A model generated the notes under the pieces. It saw nothing but the letters and a program-made list of their open reading frames with translations. It was not told the origin of the DNA and searched no databases. Position numbers and translations under genes: made by a program. A stretch of 64,000 bases of DNA from the NCBI GenBank assembly GCA_027919835.1, contig JANVFP010000025.1, positions 186,001-250,000 of the forward strand, read 5' to 3'. Shown piece by piece: positions 1 to 9,230 of this stretch. Each line of letters starts with the position of its first letter. The stretch's first letter is position 1. The stretch comes from Lentinula raphanica (taxonomy: Eukaryota > Basidiomycota > Agaricomycetes > Agaricales > Omphalotaceae).

Positions 1-98
1 GATTATGGAGTCCGTATACAACTAAATAGCTTTTCTACAAGGTAAAGATGAGGTTGCAATGATAAGCCCGTATGATGGGGTAAGGTCATAGTCAAGGA

Positions 99-1000
99 TC
101 ATTTTGCCTGCTTGATTCCTCCGACTATGTATCCGAGTCTTTGCCTTTTACATTTTTCAGTCTCGTCAACGTGCCTCTTGCGAGCATCAGGTCGTGCAAA
201 AAGTTTGAAGCAAAATGGGCATTGACATTTCACAACATCGGCTTCATCCTGTTCCTCGAGCGTTTGATGTATAGATATGTGGTGCCGTGAAAGGTCATAA
301 CCACGGGTAAACGTGTCTCCACATTCCGGGCACACCACCAGGCCCATGTTCTCAGGGTTTTTTGCCTTCTTATTGGAAAACCGCCGCTGTTGTCGTTTTC
401 CTATCTTCGTCCCTCTCTTCCTTCTACTGTTCGTAGATGTTGACTGTCACCATCTACGAACAGTAGAAGGAAGACGGTTCTTCTGAAGGGCCATGATACA
501 AAGGCCCACAACCAACGTTCACATTCATCCTCGCTTTCTCATTTGTATCTTGTTGTTTGCCAGCAGCAACGTTCAAATAAGAAAGAGACGGGTGCTTGTG
601 GCTATAGTTCAACCGCCTCTTCCTCTTCCTCGAAGGGATGCTGATTTCCTCATCATTGTCGTACTCGTCATCACCGACCTCGTAATCTGAGAAATCATCC
701 CCATCATCGATATCACTATACACGTCCTGATAGATCACGGCCTGCTTGGCCGTTCGATGATGCATGTGGGAGGCAATGCCAACAAGGCGATAGGGTATCT
801 CTGTTTCCTTGAGCTCAATGTTGGAAATCGTCGAACTAGTGTCACTGGAAGAGGTGTTCGATTTTGAGATCGATGGAGACGATGATAAGGTACGACTATG
901 TTGCACCGAAGACAACAATGATGTGTTGGTAGGGAGATCTTGTTTTTCATCCCGGTTCTTCTTGACTCTTTTGGTGAATTCAGGATTATCTTCAAGTTTT
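99..1000 (-). pseudogene. C2H2 zinc-finger gene, disrupted copy A
   Basis: On the minus strand this copy matches the longer zinc-finger gene next door (1423-3134). It covers the acidic middle region, the basic RKRKRR-type stretch and the C-terminal fingers. The C-terminal part (99-347) retains two fingers: CPECGDTFTRGYDLSRHH followed by H, and a second CPFCFKLFARPDARKRH finger ending in Cys rather than His. An insertion that forms a perfect inverted repeat (417-473) puts an in-frame TGA between the acidic region (454-918) and the fingers. The N-terminal third is missing: similarity to the sister copy stops near 1000 and is replaced by a fragment of a different part of the gene. It is called a pseudogene because no simple intron bridges the stop. 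Expression of the short finger-only 82-residue frame cannot be excluded. Confidence 0.7.
417..473. repeat. Perfect 23-bp inverted repeat inside copy A
   Basis: Arms at 417-439 and 451-473 are exact reverse complements separated by 11 nt. The sister copy (about 1740-1770) has only one arm in this place. The second arm was therefore added to copy A and explains its premature stop. Confidence 0.9.
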
Positions 1001-1003
1001 CAC

Positions 1004-1190
1004 TGTTCGTAGTTGTCGGTTCTTCGTCTGAAGAGCCTTGGCACGAAGGCCCACGACCAACGTTCACATTCATCCTCACTTTCTCAGTTGAATATTGTTG
1101 TTTGGCAGCAACGTTCAACTGAGAAAGAGACGGCTACCACTTGTGTCTATAGTCCAACCTCTTCCTTGAAGGGATGTATGTTGAACTATA
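1004..1190 (-). pseudogene. Zinc-finger gene fragment B
   Basis: This is a third, diverged partial copy of the middle of the zinc-finger gene (the region between the acidic stretch and the fingers), in the same orientation as the two larger copies. It is fused directly to the truncated end of copy A at about 1000-1004. It has no start, no finger and several indels, so it is a relic. The DNA from 1191 to 1330 shows no feature. Confidence 0.6.
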
Positions 1191-1422
1191 GTCATGCCGA
1201 TCACTATCCAACCTTTACATGAAACTCAGAAACTCATATAAATCATCATTCACTGTACTTAATCGGAGTCACTGATTTCCATGTTTCTTCCATGTTGATA
1301 AAGAACAATTGAGAAACAATGATCAGGCTTTGATTATGTCCGTATACAACTAAAAAGCTATTCTACAAGGTAAAGATGAGGTTGCAACGATAAGTCCGTA
1401 TGATGGGGTAACCGTAAGGTCA

Positions 1423-3134
1423 CTAGTTGGCAAGGATTTGGTTTGTCCGACTCCTATTCGAGTCTTTGCCTTTTACATTTTTCAGTTCGGTCAGTGTGCC
1501 TCTTGCGAGCATCAGGTCGTGCAAAAGTTTGAGGCAAAATGGGCATTGATGTTTTACAACATCGGCTTCATCCTGTTCCTCGAGCATTTGGTGTATAGAT
1601 ATGTGGTGCCGTGAAAGGTCATAACCACGGGTAAATGTGTCTCCACATTCCGGGCACACCACCAGGCCCATGTTCTCAGGGTTTTTTGCCTTCTTATTGG
1701 AAAACCGCCGCTGTTGTCGTTTTCCTATCTTCGTCCCTCTCTTCCTTTTTCTGTTCGTAGATGTTGGCTGTTCTTCTGAAGAGCCATGATACGAAGGCCC
1801 ACAATTAAGAAATCCAACGTTCACATTCATTCTCGCTTTCTCCTTTGAATATTGTTGTTTGCCAGCAGCAACGTTCAAATAAGAAAGAGACGGGTGCTTG
1901 TGGCTATAGTTCAACCGCCTCTTCCTCTTCCTCGAAGAGATGTTGATTTCCTCATCATCATCGTACTCGTCATCACCGTCCTCGTAATCTAAGAAATCGT
2001 CCCCATCATCGATATCACTATACACATCCTGATAGATCACGGCCTGCTTGGCCGTTCGATGATGCATGTGGGAGGCAATGCCAACAAGGCGATAGGGTAT
2101 CTCTGTTTCCTTGAGCTCAATGTTGGAAATCATAGAACTAGTGTCAGAAGAAGTGCTAGATTTTGAGATCGATGGAGACAATGATAAGGTACGACTATGT
2201 TGCGCCGAAGACAACAATGATGTGTTGGTAGGGAGATCTTGTTTTTCATCCCGGTTCTTCTTGACTCTTTTGGTGAATTCAGGATTATCTTCAAGTTTCA
2301 TTGAATCAGAAGGGATGAATGGAGCAGGAGAGGATGTTGAAGGTAATTTGCAGCAGCCTTGATCGCATTCTATTCTTGAAGGAGAGCAGAGGTTGTGAAA
2401 TGCAAAGAGCTCGAGCTCGGTATTGACCTCTATCTTAGAGCAATTATTCTCTTTGCTGAAGTAAGTCGAATCGTTTGAGCCCTCACTCAGATCGAGGTCG
2501 CAGAAAATGTCCTCAGGAGAGCAACAGGTCATTGCAATCGACTCCGGGGGATCAGATAACCCAGAGCCTGATATAGAGTCTGACGGAACTGACTCTGGGG
2601 GACTGGTCTGCCTGGAGAATGGGGAACCCAATGCAATCAACGAGTCCAGGGGACTAGCCAGCTCGAAGAATGGCGGTTCCAATGTCGTGGACTCAGAACA
2701 GCCGGATGTAGAAGTGCCAGGTGACAGCGTATATGCCGATAATGGCGATAGAGGTGAGAGCAGGAACTGTTGAAGGAATGAAGTACATCATCAAAGGTGA
2801 GTCTAGTGGCTTGCCAAAATTGCTTACTGCATTTACATTGTCCTTGTCTTTGTTGATCCCAGGATAAATCCTGAAAGGGCCTGTTGGGTATAACAAGGAC
2901 TCTTCGAAGGGTCCTTCTAGACAGAGCAGGGTATCTTCGAGCAATGATGCAAAATCACACGCTGGTAAGTCATTCAAGGTGTTGAGTCCTGAGTTTTCTG
3001 AAGACTGGACGCTGGGCACAACAGTTAAGTTAGCTTGCGCTGGAGAATAAGGACACAAGCACGTCTACTAATGTGGAGTGGTCATCGTCACCGAAGCCGT
3101 GGAGATATTCAAAGATTCCAGAGTCGTGTTTCAT
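1423..3134 (-). CDS. C2H2 zinc-finger protein, longer copy C
   Basis: Spliced model on the minus strand: exons 3134-3092, 3039-2828 and 2766-1423, giving 532 residues. The splice at 2827/2767 joins two long open frames cleanly; the first intron (51 nt) is less certain. The protein has a Ser/Pro-rich N-terminal half, an acidic stretch (YSDIDDGDDF and following) at about residues 310-340, a basic RKRKRRLNYSHKHPS nuclear-localisation-like segment, then a canonical C2H2 finger CPECGDTFTRGYDLSRHH with final H. The next finger starts normally (CPFCLKL) but shifts frame: one A is missing from a run that has five in copy A, so its histidine is lost and about 25 residues of unrelated sequence follow. 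The layout suggests a nuclear DNA-binding regulator. The target is unknown, and this copy may be a partly damaged duplicate. Confidence 0.65.
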
Positions 3135-3689
3135 ATTGCAGTAGTACGAGCGGCGAAGCTGAACAGGGTTGACTTGGTTGTAGCAGTGGCTCAGTGATAT
3201 GAGGGAGGGCTTAAGAGGGCATCAGCAAAAGTGCACATTTATTATCAAGGTTGACGCTAAATTATAATCAACATAATTCTGATGAGTCATTGTAAGAGGT
3301 TGATCAAGGCTCACAAAGCTTACATGGTTTTGTGAAAGGCTGCAATGCTGACAAGAAAATGTAAAGGTTAATGGGGAGATTATCAGACCATTATCATTTA
3401 CCCATCATTCCTCATCATTCTATATAATACTCGGTAATTTATCCATAAAGAATCAATCCTCAGAGGACCTTATGAGAATAGTAGACTGTAGTAGATGTTA
3501 TACCCCAGTAACATGTATATATACGCACCTGCAAAATATGAAGAACGTTGTTTGCATGCACGATGCCGTACGGATAATGGGGGCAAGTTCAACTTGTTCG
3601 ATGTTCGGGAATCGGAACCAAACAGTGCCGAATTGCCGCCGAGATTCTGACATCATTATTCTCAGACATTGATGTCGACGGTTGGGAGG
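3135..3689. other. Intergenic, no gene seen
   Basis: This is the upstream region of the zinc-finger gene. It is AT-rich in places (for example around 3240-3450). I see no convincing coding frame, RNA gene or repeat array here. Confidence 0.5.
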
Positions 3690-3837
3690 TACATCAGGAA
3701 AAATGTACTCAGCTCTCAGCCACTAAAAGCTGCTTTCAAGCCCCCTAGGGCCTTTCAAGGCTTTGGAGCCCCCAAGGCATGCAAAGATACCCCCCAAATC
3801 CTAGGCACTCTCAGCCACTTGAAAGTTCTGGGATATT

Positions 3838-3962
3838 CTTTGAGGTGCTTTGAGGTGCTTTGAGAATCTTTGAGTGTCTTTGAGGATCTTTGAGTGTCTT
3901 TGAGTGTCTTTGAGTGTCTTTGAGGATCTTTGAGTGTCTTTGAGGAGCTTTGAGATGCTTTC
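3838..3962 (+). repeat. 10-nt tandem array, left subterminal
   Basis: About twelve copies of a CTTTGAG-plus-three unit (CTTTGAGGAT, CTTTGAGTGT and variants) lie head to tail. The complementary array occurs at 4434-4515, so the two form a long imperfect inverted repeat within the element at 3690-4744. Confidence 0.85.
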
Positions 3963-4433
3963 CGTGGCAAAAAATATGAATAAAAATTAATTGATTCCTT
4001 TTATTTCTATTTTACATTATATTCTATTTCATATTCTTGTATTATGTAATTTCTAATTATATTATATTACATAAGACGTATATAATTACAAGAATTTGTA
4101 ATGTACTAGTTAATTATCAAATTATATAGAGAATCTAATCTACAAATCTCATATATAAAGTCCTTCATTGAGATATGATAACATATACAACATGTAGATA
4201 GGTAGTTAATATAGCTATACATAAGTTTGGACCATGTGACAAACTTTTTGATTGTACATGGTTCACGGTGGCAGCCCAAATATATCATTGAAACAAAATC
4301 TTGTCAAAGTTGTCAATGGCAGTTTTTGATGCATGTATTCTCTAGATTAAGCAAGTTCTGCAATACACTTATGTAATTTCCTATTTGGGTGATGTTTTCT
4401 TCATTTAATTTGATATTAAAAGTTGCTAAAAAG

Positions 4434-4515
4434 CTCTGCAAAGACTCTCAAAGACTCTTAAAGATCCTCAAAGATCCTCAAAGATTCTCAAAGCACTTCA
4501 AAGCACTACAAAGCA
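4434..4515 (-). repeat. 10-nt tandem array, right subterminal
   Basis: Reverse-complement version of the left array (CTCAAAGATC, CTCAAAGATT, TTCAAAGCAC and so on), about eight units. It sits just inside the right end of the MITE-like element. Confidence 0.8.
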
Positions 4516-5038
4516 GTTTAGTGACCTGAGTTACCTGGGCAACCTAGGCCATTGAGGCACTTTCAGAGTCCCTAGGAATTGGCCATTTCTTGAGGTGCTC
4601 TCAGATCAAAGTATATTCCTTTGAGGTTGCCTAAGAAATGCCCATTTTCCTCAGTGCTTTCTAGCTCTCCTAAGCATGTAGGCCCTCTAGAGAGCCTCAA
4701 AGATACTCATAGTTGCCTAGGCCTAGAGTGTTTTTCCTAATGTATAAGTTCAGACCCCGGAAGGGCGTTCCCATTCTTCCCCTTCATTCTTGACCACCAC
4801 CATTGCTGCAGCCCTTTCCTCCCCTCGTTGACTTATTGTAGCATCTCCTCATTTTCTTGTTCTCTACATTGCGCAGGATCAAGTTCATTCGTGCAACGTC
4901 GATGATTCTCGGTGTATAACTTTGTCAATAAGCTCTGTGCGTAATCATATCCAATCTCAGTTCCAGACATCTTACTCACTACCTCTAGCAACAGGATGAA
5001 TTCGCTTTCTTTTTAACGTCTCCATTCAACATTTTCTT

Positions 5039-5154
5039 GATGCCTCTTTTCGACGCCTCTTTACGATGTCTCTTTTTGACGCCTCTTTACAATACCTCTT
5101 TCCGACGCCTCTATTCAACGCCTCTATGCGATGCCTCTATTTGACGCCACTCTC
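5039..5154 (+). repeat. 13-nt tandem repeat, about nine copies
   Basis: Diverged head-to-tail units of the type GAcGCCTCTtTnc (for example GATGCCTCTTTTC, GACGCCTCTTTAC, AACGCCTCTATGC). The period is 13 nt and not a codon multiple. No overlapping gene is evident. The flanks 4745-5038 and 5155-5460 show no gene. Confidence 0.8.
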
Positions 5155-5461
5155 GATGGCTCCTGTCCACCCCTGCTCTCAAACCGTTAACATGTCTTTG
5201 TTACTTTTCAACTCCTCAACGCGCAATACTTGACATCCTCGACGCTTTCATACAAACGCTCTGAATCACTCGACACTTTTGACATACACTCAACGTCTCA
5301 ATATTTTCATCTAGTTTTTGGGTTCTTGCCGCAATGTACACTTCCATACAGTCAAATTGTAAGGAGTTGGTTAACAACACCAATCACAGACCCAAAGCTG
5401 GTTCACCAGGAAGTAGATTATCCTGGGGTTATCACCAATAACGGCTTCTAGAAAAACACAC

Positions 5462-5760
5462 GGACCTTTGCTGGAATGTTACTTCAGCAAAGTATAAAAG
5501 GGTGTGGCTACGTTGTCTGGAATATTACGTCAGACAGGTAATCACGGTTGTTGCAAGGCTGGGATGGACGTCAGACAATGAACAAAGAGCAATCGCAAAG
5601 CTGGGTTGGACGTCAGTCGATGGATCAAGTATAAAGGCTTGCTGGAATGGTCGTCAGACAAGAGAAGAATAGTGACCGTAAAGCTGGATTGGACGTCAGT
5701 CGATACGATCAAGGTAGATGCTTGCTGGGATGGACTTCAGACAAGAAAAACAACAGGTGC
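5462..5760 (+). repeat. Dispersed repeat of a GCTGGRATGGACGTCAG motif
   Basis: Seven or so diverged copies of a motif like GCTGGaATGGaCGTCAGaCA recur every 40-60 nt (for example at about 5466, 5517, 5558, 5599, 5641, 5684 and 5723), with AAGTATAAAGG-like spacers. No protein reading makes sense of it. It may be a decayed satellite. Confidence 0.65.
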
Positions 5761-5860
5761 AGTCAAAAGATGCTGAATCAACAGTGGGTAGGTGGGGGTA
5801 CAAGAATAACTAGTCTAGGGTACAAACAAGTTTCTGGGGTGTCTTATATACCAATCTACA

Positions 5861-6165
5861 ATGCCTCATGGATACCTCATGTATGCCTTGTGTATGCCTC
5901 ATGTGTGCCACATGTATCCAGCATACCACATGTATGCCTCATGTATGCCTCATGTATACCACATGCATGCCACATGTACACCTCATGTACACCTCATGTA
6001 CACCTCATGTACACCTCATGTACACCTCATGTACACCTCATGTACACCTCATGTACACCACATGTACACCACATGTACACCACATGTACAGCCTCATGCC
6101 CTGGATTTGCCTCATGGACTGCATCATGGACTGCCTTATGGGTTGCCTCATGTTGTCCTGAGTCA
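5861..6165 (+). repeat. 11-nt minisatellite (CACCTCATGTA) with diverged edges
   Basis: The core at about 5978-6090 consists of about ten near-perfect 11-nt units CACCTCATGTA. Flanking DNA on both sides has variants (CATGTATGCCT, CACATGTACAC, ATGGACTGCCT). Eleven is not divisible by three, so all three forward frames stay open and spell the same 11-residue repeat. The overlapping open frames here are therefore a product of the repeat, not evidence for a gene. Confidence 0.85.
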
Positions 6166-7329
6166 TATTGATTTGTCTTGTGTTCTGTGAGTTATAATGG
6201 TAATTGTTGAGTTGCTGAAATGAATATTCTGGAGTTTTGTAGTACTGTAGGGAAATAGGCTGGCAAAAGTGGAATGGGATCCTGGTTTCAGGCAGGCAAT
6301 GCAAAATGCCTGATTCCTGACACAAATGAGCATAGTTCATGTTCGTAGTTATATCTTCAATATTATTCATATATATTTTCTATTCATGAACGATGACTGG
6401 TGGTGTATGAAAATGCATGGGATGGCTGAAATCTCTAGCAATAAGATTACAACAATCTTATAATGTCCGGCATATCTGATGAGGTCTTATAATCTCTCAT
6501 CAGGCCTGGTAATCCTCATTATGCTGATGCAGAATTATGAGGAATTATGTCAAATTACAAGCCTTTGTGTGAGTTTATATACAGCCAGAGACGTCTCACA
6601 ATGTAGTATCATAATAATGAGCATTACAACTCATATCATTGGTTTACAAGAATCTTATAATTAATCGACACTTTTGCTGATGGGGATCCTTGGGTGATTT
6701 TCCGTTTAGCACAAACTGTGCTCTTATTATATACTAATCACTCTGTCATAGTCCTCCTGTGGGCGACCTACTTGATGTAGTAAGTAGTAAGGGAAGCACA
6801 TGGAGTCAAGGTTGTTTGGACCACTTTGCCTCTGAGGCTGTGGGTCGGGTTTGCCTTGGATGAAACCACGCATAGGAAGGCCCCGAGCGTTGAAAAGATT
6901 GACTCGTTTGCTATGTAGTATCTTCTGATTCATCTTGATTGAACAGAAGCGGCTCAGGTGGAGTATGCATTTGCCATTTTGATTGATAGCATGGATATGT
7001 CTGGATTCTTGAGCGTTTTAGTCTTGTAACATCATTGCACAAAAGCTACAAACGATAGCTCCTTAGTACAGCTTAGTACCTCTCAACACCTACTACTCAT
7101 CTCCTATTGGATTCCTGATAGAAGCGGGCTCAGTAGCAAAATGGGCGTTCACTATTCAATGACAGTACTAGTCTCCAAAGAGAACTTCGAAAAAAAGACT
7201 CACAAGGCTTCAAAGAAGAACAAAGAAGAATACAATTTTCGGCATTCGTGAATAACCTTGAACAGCGCGGCGTTGTCTTGTTTCAATTGCAACTGAACAC
7301 TTGATACTCACCATCGAGGACCCACAGAG
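6166..7329. other. Intergenic, no gene recognised
   Basis: AT-rich DNA with only short open frames. A minus-strand 68-residue frame at 6727-6933 resembles no family I know. No repeat array, RNA gene or promoter can be supported. Confidence 0.4.
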
Positions 7330-7700
7330 ATTTGTTTTCACTGATTGTACGTTTGTTCACGTATGGGCCAAATTTCCGTGGATTTGTACAGCTCACGATA
7401 GAGGCAGTGGTGACATGATCTTTTGTGTTGTGATATAACAATTGGTATAATCTCCGACAAGGTTGTATATGCCCACCCTTCCTTTACAAAGCTATCAAGG
7501 CTCCAGACCAATGCAACCTGTGCCATCTTGTTCCGCATCCGCGTGGAGATATCCTTCTTTTGGGCAATCTGTTCAACTCTCCCAACAAGTAGGGAAATGG
7601 TGTGCATGAATCACTGCCTGCAGAACGTGTATGTTTAAGAAGCTAACCTTTTCGATGATTCCTCCTGTGCAGTGACTAAGGCAGTTCTGTTATCTCCTGA
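7330..7700 (-). pseudogene. Aldo/keto reductase C-terminal relic
   Basis: Minus-strand translation with two short introns removed reads IIEK, then RVEQIAQKKDIS, then MAQVALVWSLDS, and further on HVTTASIVSCTNPRK. This matches the order of the conserved C-terminal segment of fungal aldo/keto reductases (NADPH-dependent oxidoreductases), in which the helix 'IA..KGISMAQVALAW' precedes the 'VTAPIVGTTS' cofactor-binding strand. The usual GTT/S residues are altered, six extra residues interrupt the ISMAQ join, and no N-terminal barrel, catalytic Tyr/Lys or start codon is found upstream to 9230. It is a degraded fragment. Confidence in the family is moderate because similarity was judged by eye. Confidence 0.5.
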
Positions 7701-8386
7701 TGGACCTATGAGTGAGTCAGAGTCCAGGGATTCAGGGACTCAATTGCAAGGAATCTGAATCGATGGCGTGCTGAGGGTCGAGCCAGAAAGGTCAGAAGAC
7801 GGCGAGCAAGTGGCGGTTTTGCAGGGTTTTGCGGACATTGGCAGACATTGGCGAGTCAGAATATGTGTGGCGCAGTGTTAGATAAATGCACCGGTTCAAG
7901 TTGTTAAGTGGCGTCCACTGCTGCAGAGAAGTCCATCCTTAGATTGTTCAGCAGCTGGTCAAGAACAAGGACATGAGAGAATGTGAGCTCTGGATTGGGA
8001 ATATTTGTGGTCAGAGCCACTAAACATAGTTTTTTACACTGGCCTAGCAAATCGCGACGAGGATACGTCTTCCAATGGTCAATGAAAGTCATTACGATGT
8101 GCCTGTCTTATAGAGATTGATGTTCATCATTGAAGGCCGCCCGAAATGACTATTCTCTCTCTGGCGACCAGTCATTGGTACCTTTTCGATGTCGCGTGTT
8201 CAAACCATGATCATCCATTCGAGTAACGAGTGCGGTCGGTAAGACTGAGAATCTGATATCAACAAAATAGCTCTCTGTTTCGACATTCAAATTCGAAAGC
8301 TCAAACATCAACACGAGTAATTCGAAGGCTAGCATGCAGCACCTACATTGGATTGAATGGTCATCGAAGGTTGATCAGAGCGTGCA
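7701..8386. other. Intergenic, no gene recognised
   Basis: Only short scattered open frames without recognisable motifs. Nothing else supported. Confidence 0.4.
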
Positions 8387-8614
8387 TACATCAGGAAAAA
8401 TCTATCTAGGCCCAGGTTGCCTGTAGACACCCCCAAAATTCCAGGCAGTTTCAAATTCTTAAAATGATTTTAAGTCAACCTTATGTCTTCAGGCTTACCT
8501 GAGTTGCTTTGAAAATCTTTGGAAATCTTTGAGAATCTCTGGGAAGCCTGAGAAGCCTAAGCTTTGGGGGGGTGTCTCTAGGCTCTCTGGACCCAAGGTA
8601 TTTTTCCTGATGTA
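8387..8614. mobile_element. MITE, short form of the 3690 family
   Basis: 224 bp between TA dinucleotides at 8387-8388 and 8613-8614. The terminal inverted repeats are perfect over at least 13 bp: CATCAGGAAAAAT at 8389 and ATTTTTCCTGATG ending at 8612. The inner sequence has the same kind of aatCTTTGagaatCT units as the long element. It is non-coding and too small to be autonomous. Confidence 0.8.
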
Positions 8615-9230
8615 GTTTTGACAACATCCCTGTCATTTTCTGTGAGAGCTTTTTCCGCCACTGCTCTGGATATTTCGAATTCATTGACCCTGAAAATCCT
8701 GCTTCAGAAAAGCAGTTACAAGTGGAACATGCACGCTCACGATCAAGTCCACATCTTCCTTCTTAGGAGTGCGCTTTGTGTCTTTCGTAGCTTTGACAGG
8801 TCCATTCTCAAGGATAGCAAAGCACGCAGCATCAAGCTTGGCTTTGGTATAAGAATAACCATCCTTGAACTTGGAAGGAAAATTTACTTGCGATTACATA
8901 TTCAAATCTTGAAGTTGGCATACATTCATGATGACCTCTGGCTCTGGCATACCGTTTCTGTGTGACATCGCTGGAATTAGGAGAGTTCTATGAGGTTCTA
9001 TGGAGGAGAGAGAAGAATTAATTCAGTTGCCCAACTCTCACTGTAGAAAAGGATGAAGGAAGTACGCTGAGTGCTAGATTAGCCACGCGATATGGGCGCT
9101 TATGGGCGCCTAAGCATTTGCGCTTAGTCCTTAGGCCTTAGTAATTACACGATCGTGCGAATTTTGAAGTAGCGTTGCTGCCCGACCCGTCACTCCATCT
9201 TTTCTCAAACGTTCGCTATCAAGCTCTGGG
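8615..9230. other. Intergenic upstream of the Red1-like gene
   Basis: Probably holds the promoter of the gene starting at 9231. A GC-rich imperfect palindromic stretch (GGGCGCTTATGGGCGCC and nearby GCGCTTAG blocks) lies at about 9090-9130. No TATA box stands out. Confidence 0.4.

Larger units (their letters stand above)
1..2310. repeat. Local direct duplication of a zinc-finger locus
   Basis: Positions 1 to about 1000 and about 1331 to 2300 are near-identical in the same orientation. The similarity covers both coding sequence and the flank downstream of the stop codon (the stretch starting with the Tccgtatacaacta block at 11 recurs at about 1339). A third, shorter copy of the middle of the unit lies at about 1004-1190. 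Identity looks high enough by eye for a recent event, but the copies differ by small indels. Because the non-coding flank is duplicated too, this is a segmental DNA duplication rather than retroposition. Confidence 0.85.
3690..4744. mobile_element. MITE-like element, long form
   Basis: The element is bounded by TA dinucleotides (3690-3691 and 4743-4744) next to terminal inverted repeats: CATCAGGAAAAA at 3692 and its near-perfect complement TTTTTCCTAATG ending at 4742. Inside each end are subterminal arrays of a roughly 10-nt unit of the form CTTTGAGKRT, in opposite orientations (3838-3962 and 4434-4515). They flank a very AT-rich core (about 3975-4430). No transposase frame is visible, so it is non-autonomous. 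The same termini bound the 228-bp element at 8387-8614. A TA target duplication suggests a Tc1/mariner-like or similar mobilising enzyme encoded elsewhere; that is inference. Confidence 0.7.

Noticed and set aside
5647..6190. Three overlapping Cys/His/Tyr-rich open frames
   Set aside because: They are produced by the stop-free 11-nt repeat, which gives the same peptide in all forward frames. No start context, introns or conserved domain.
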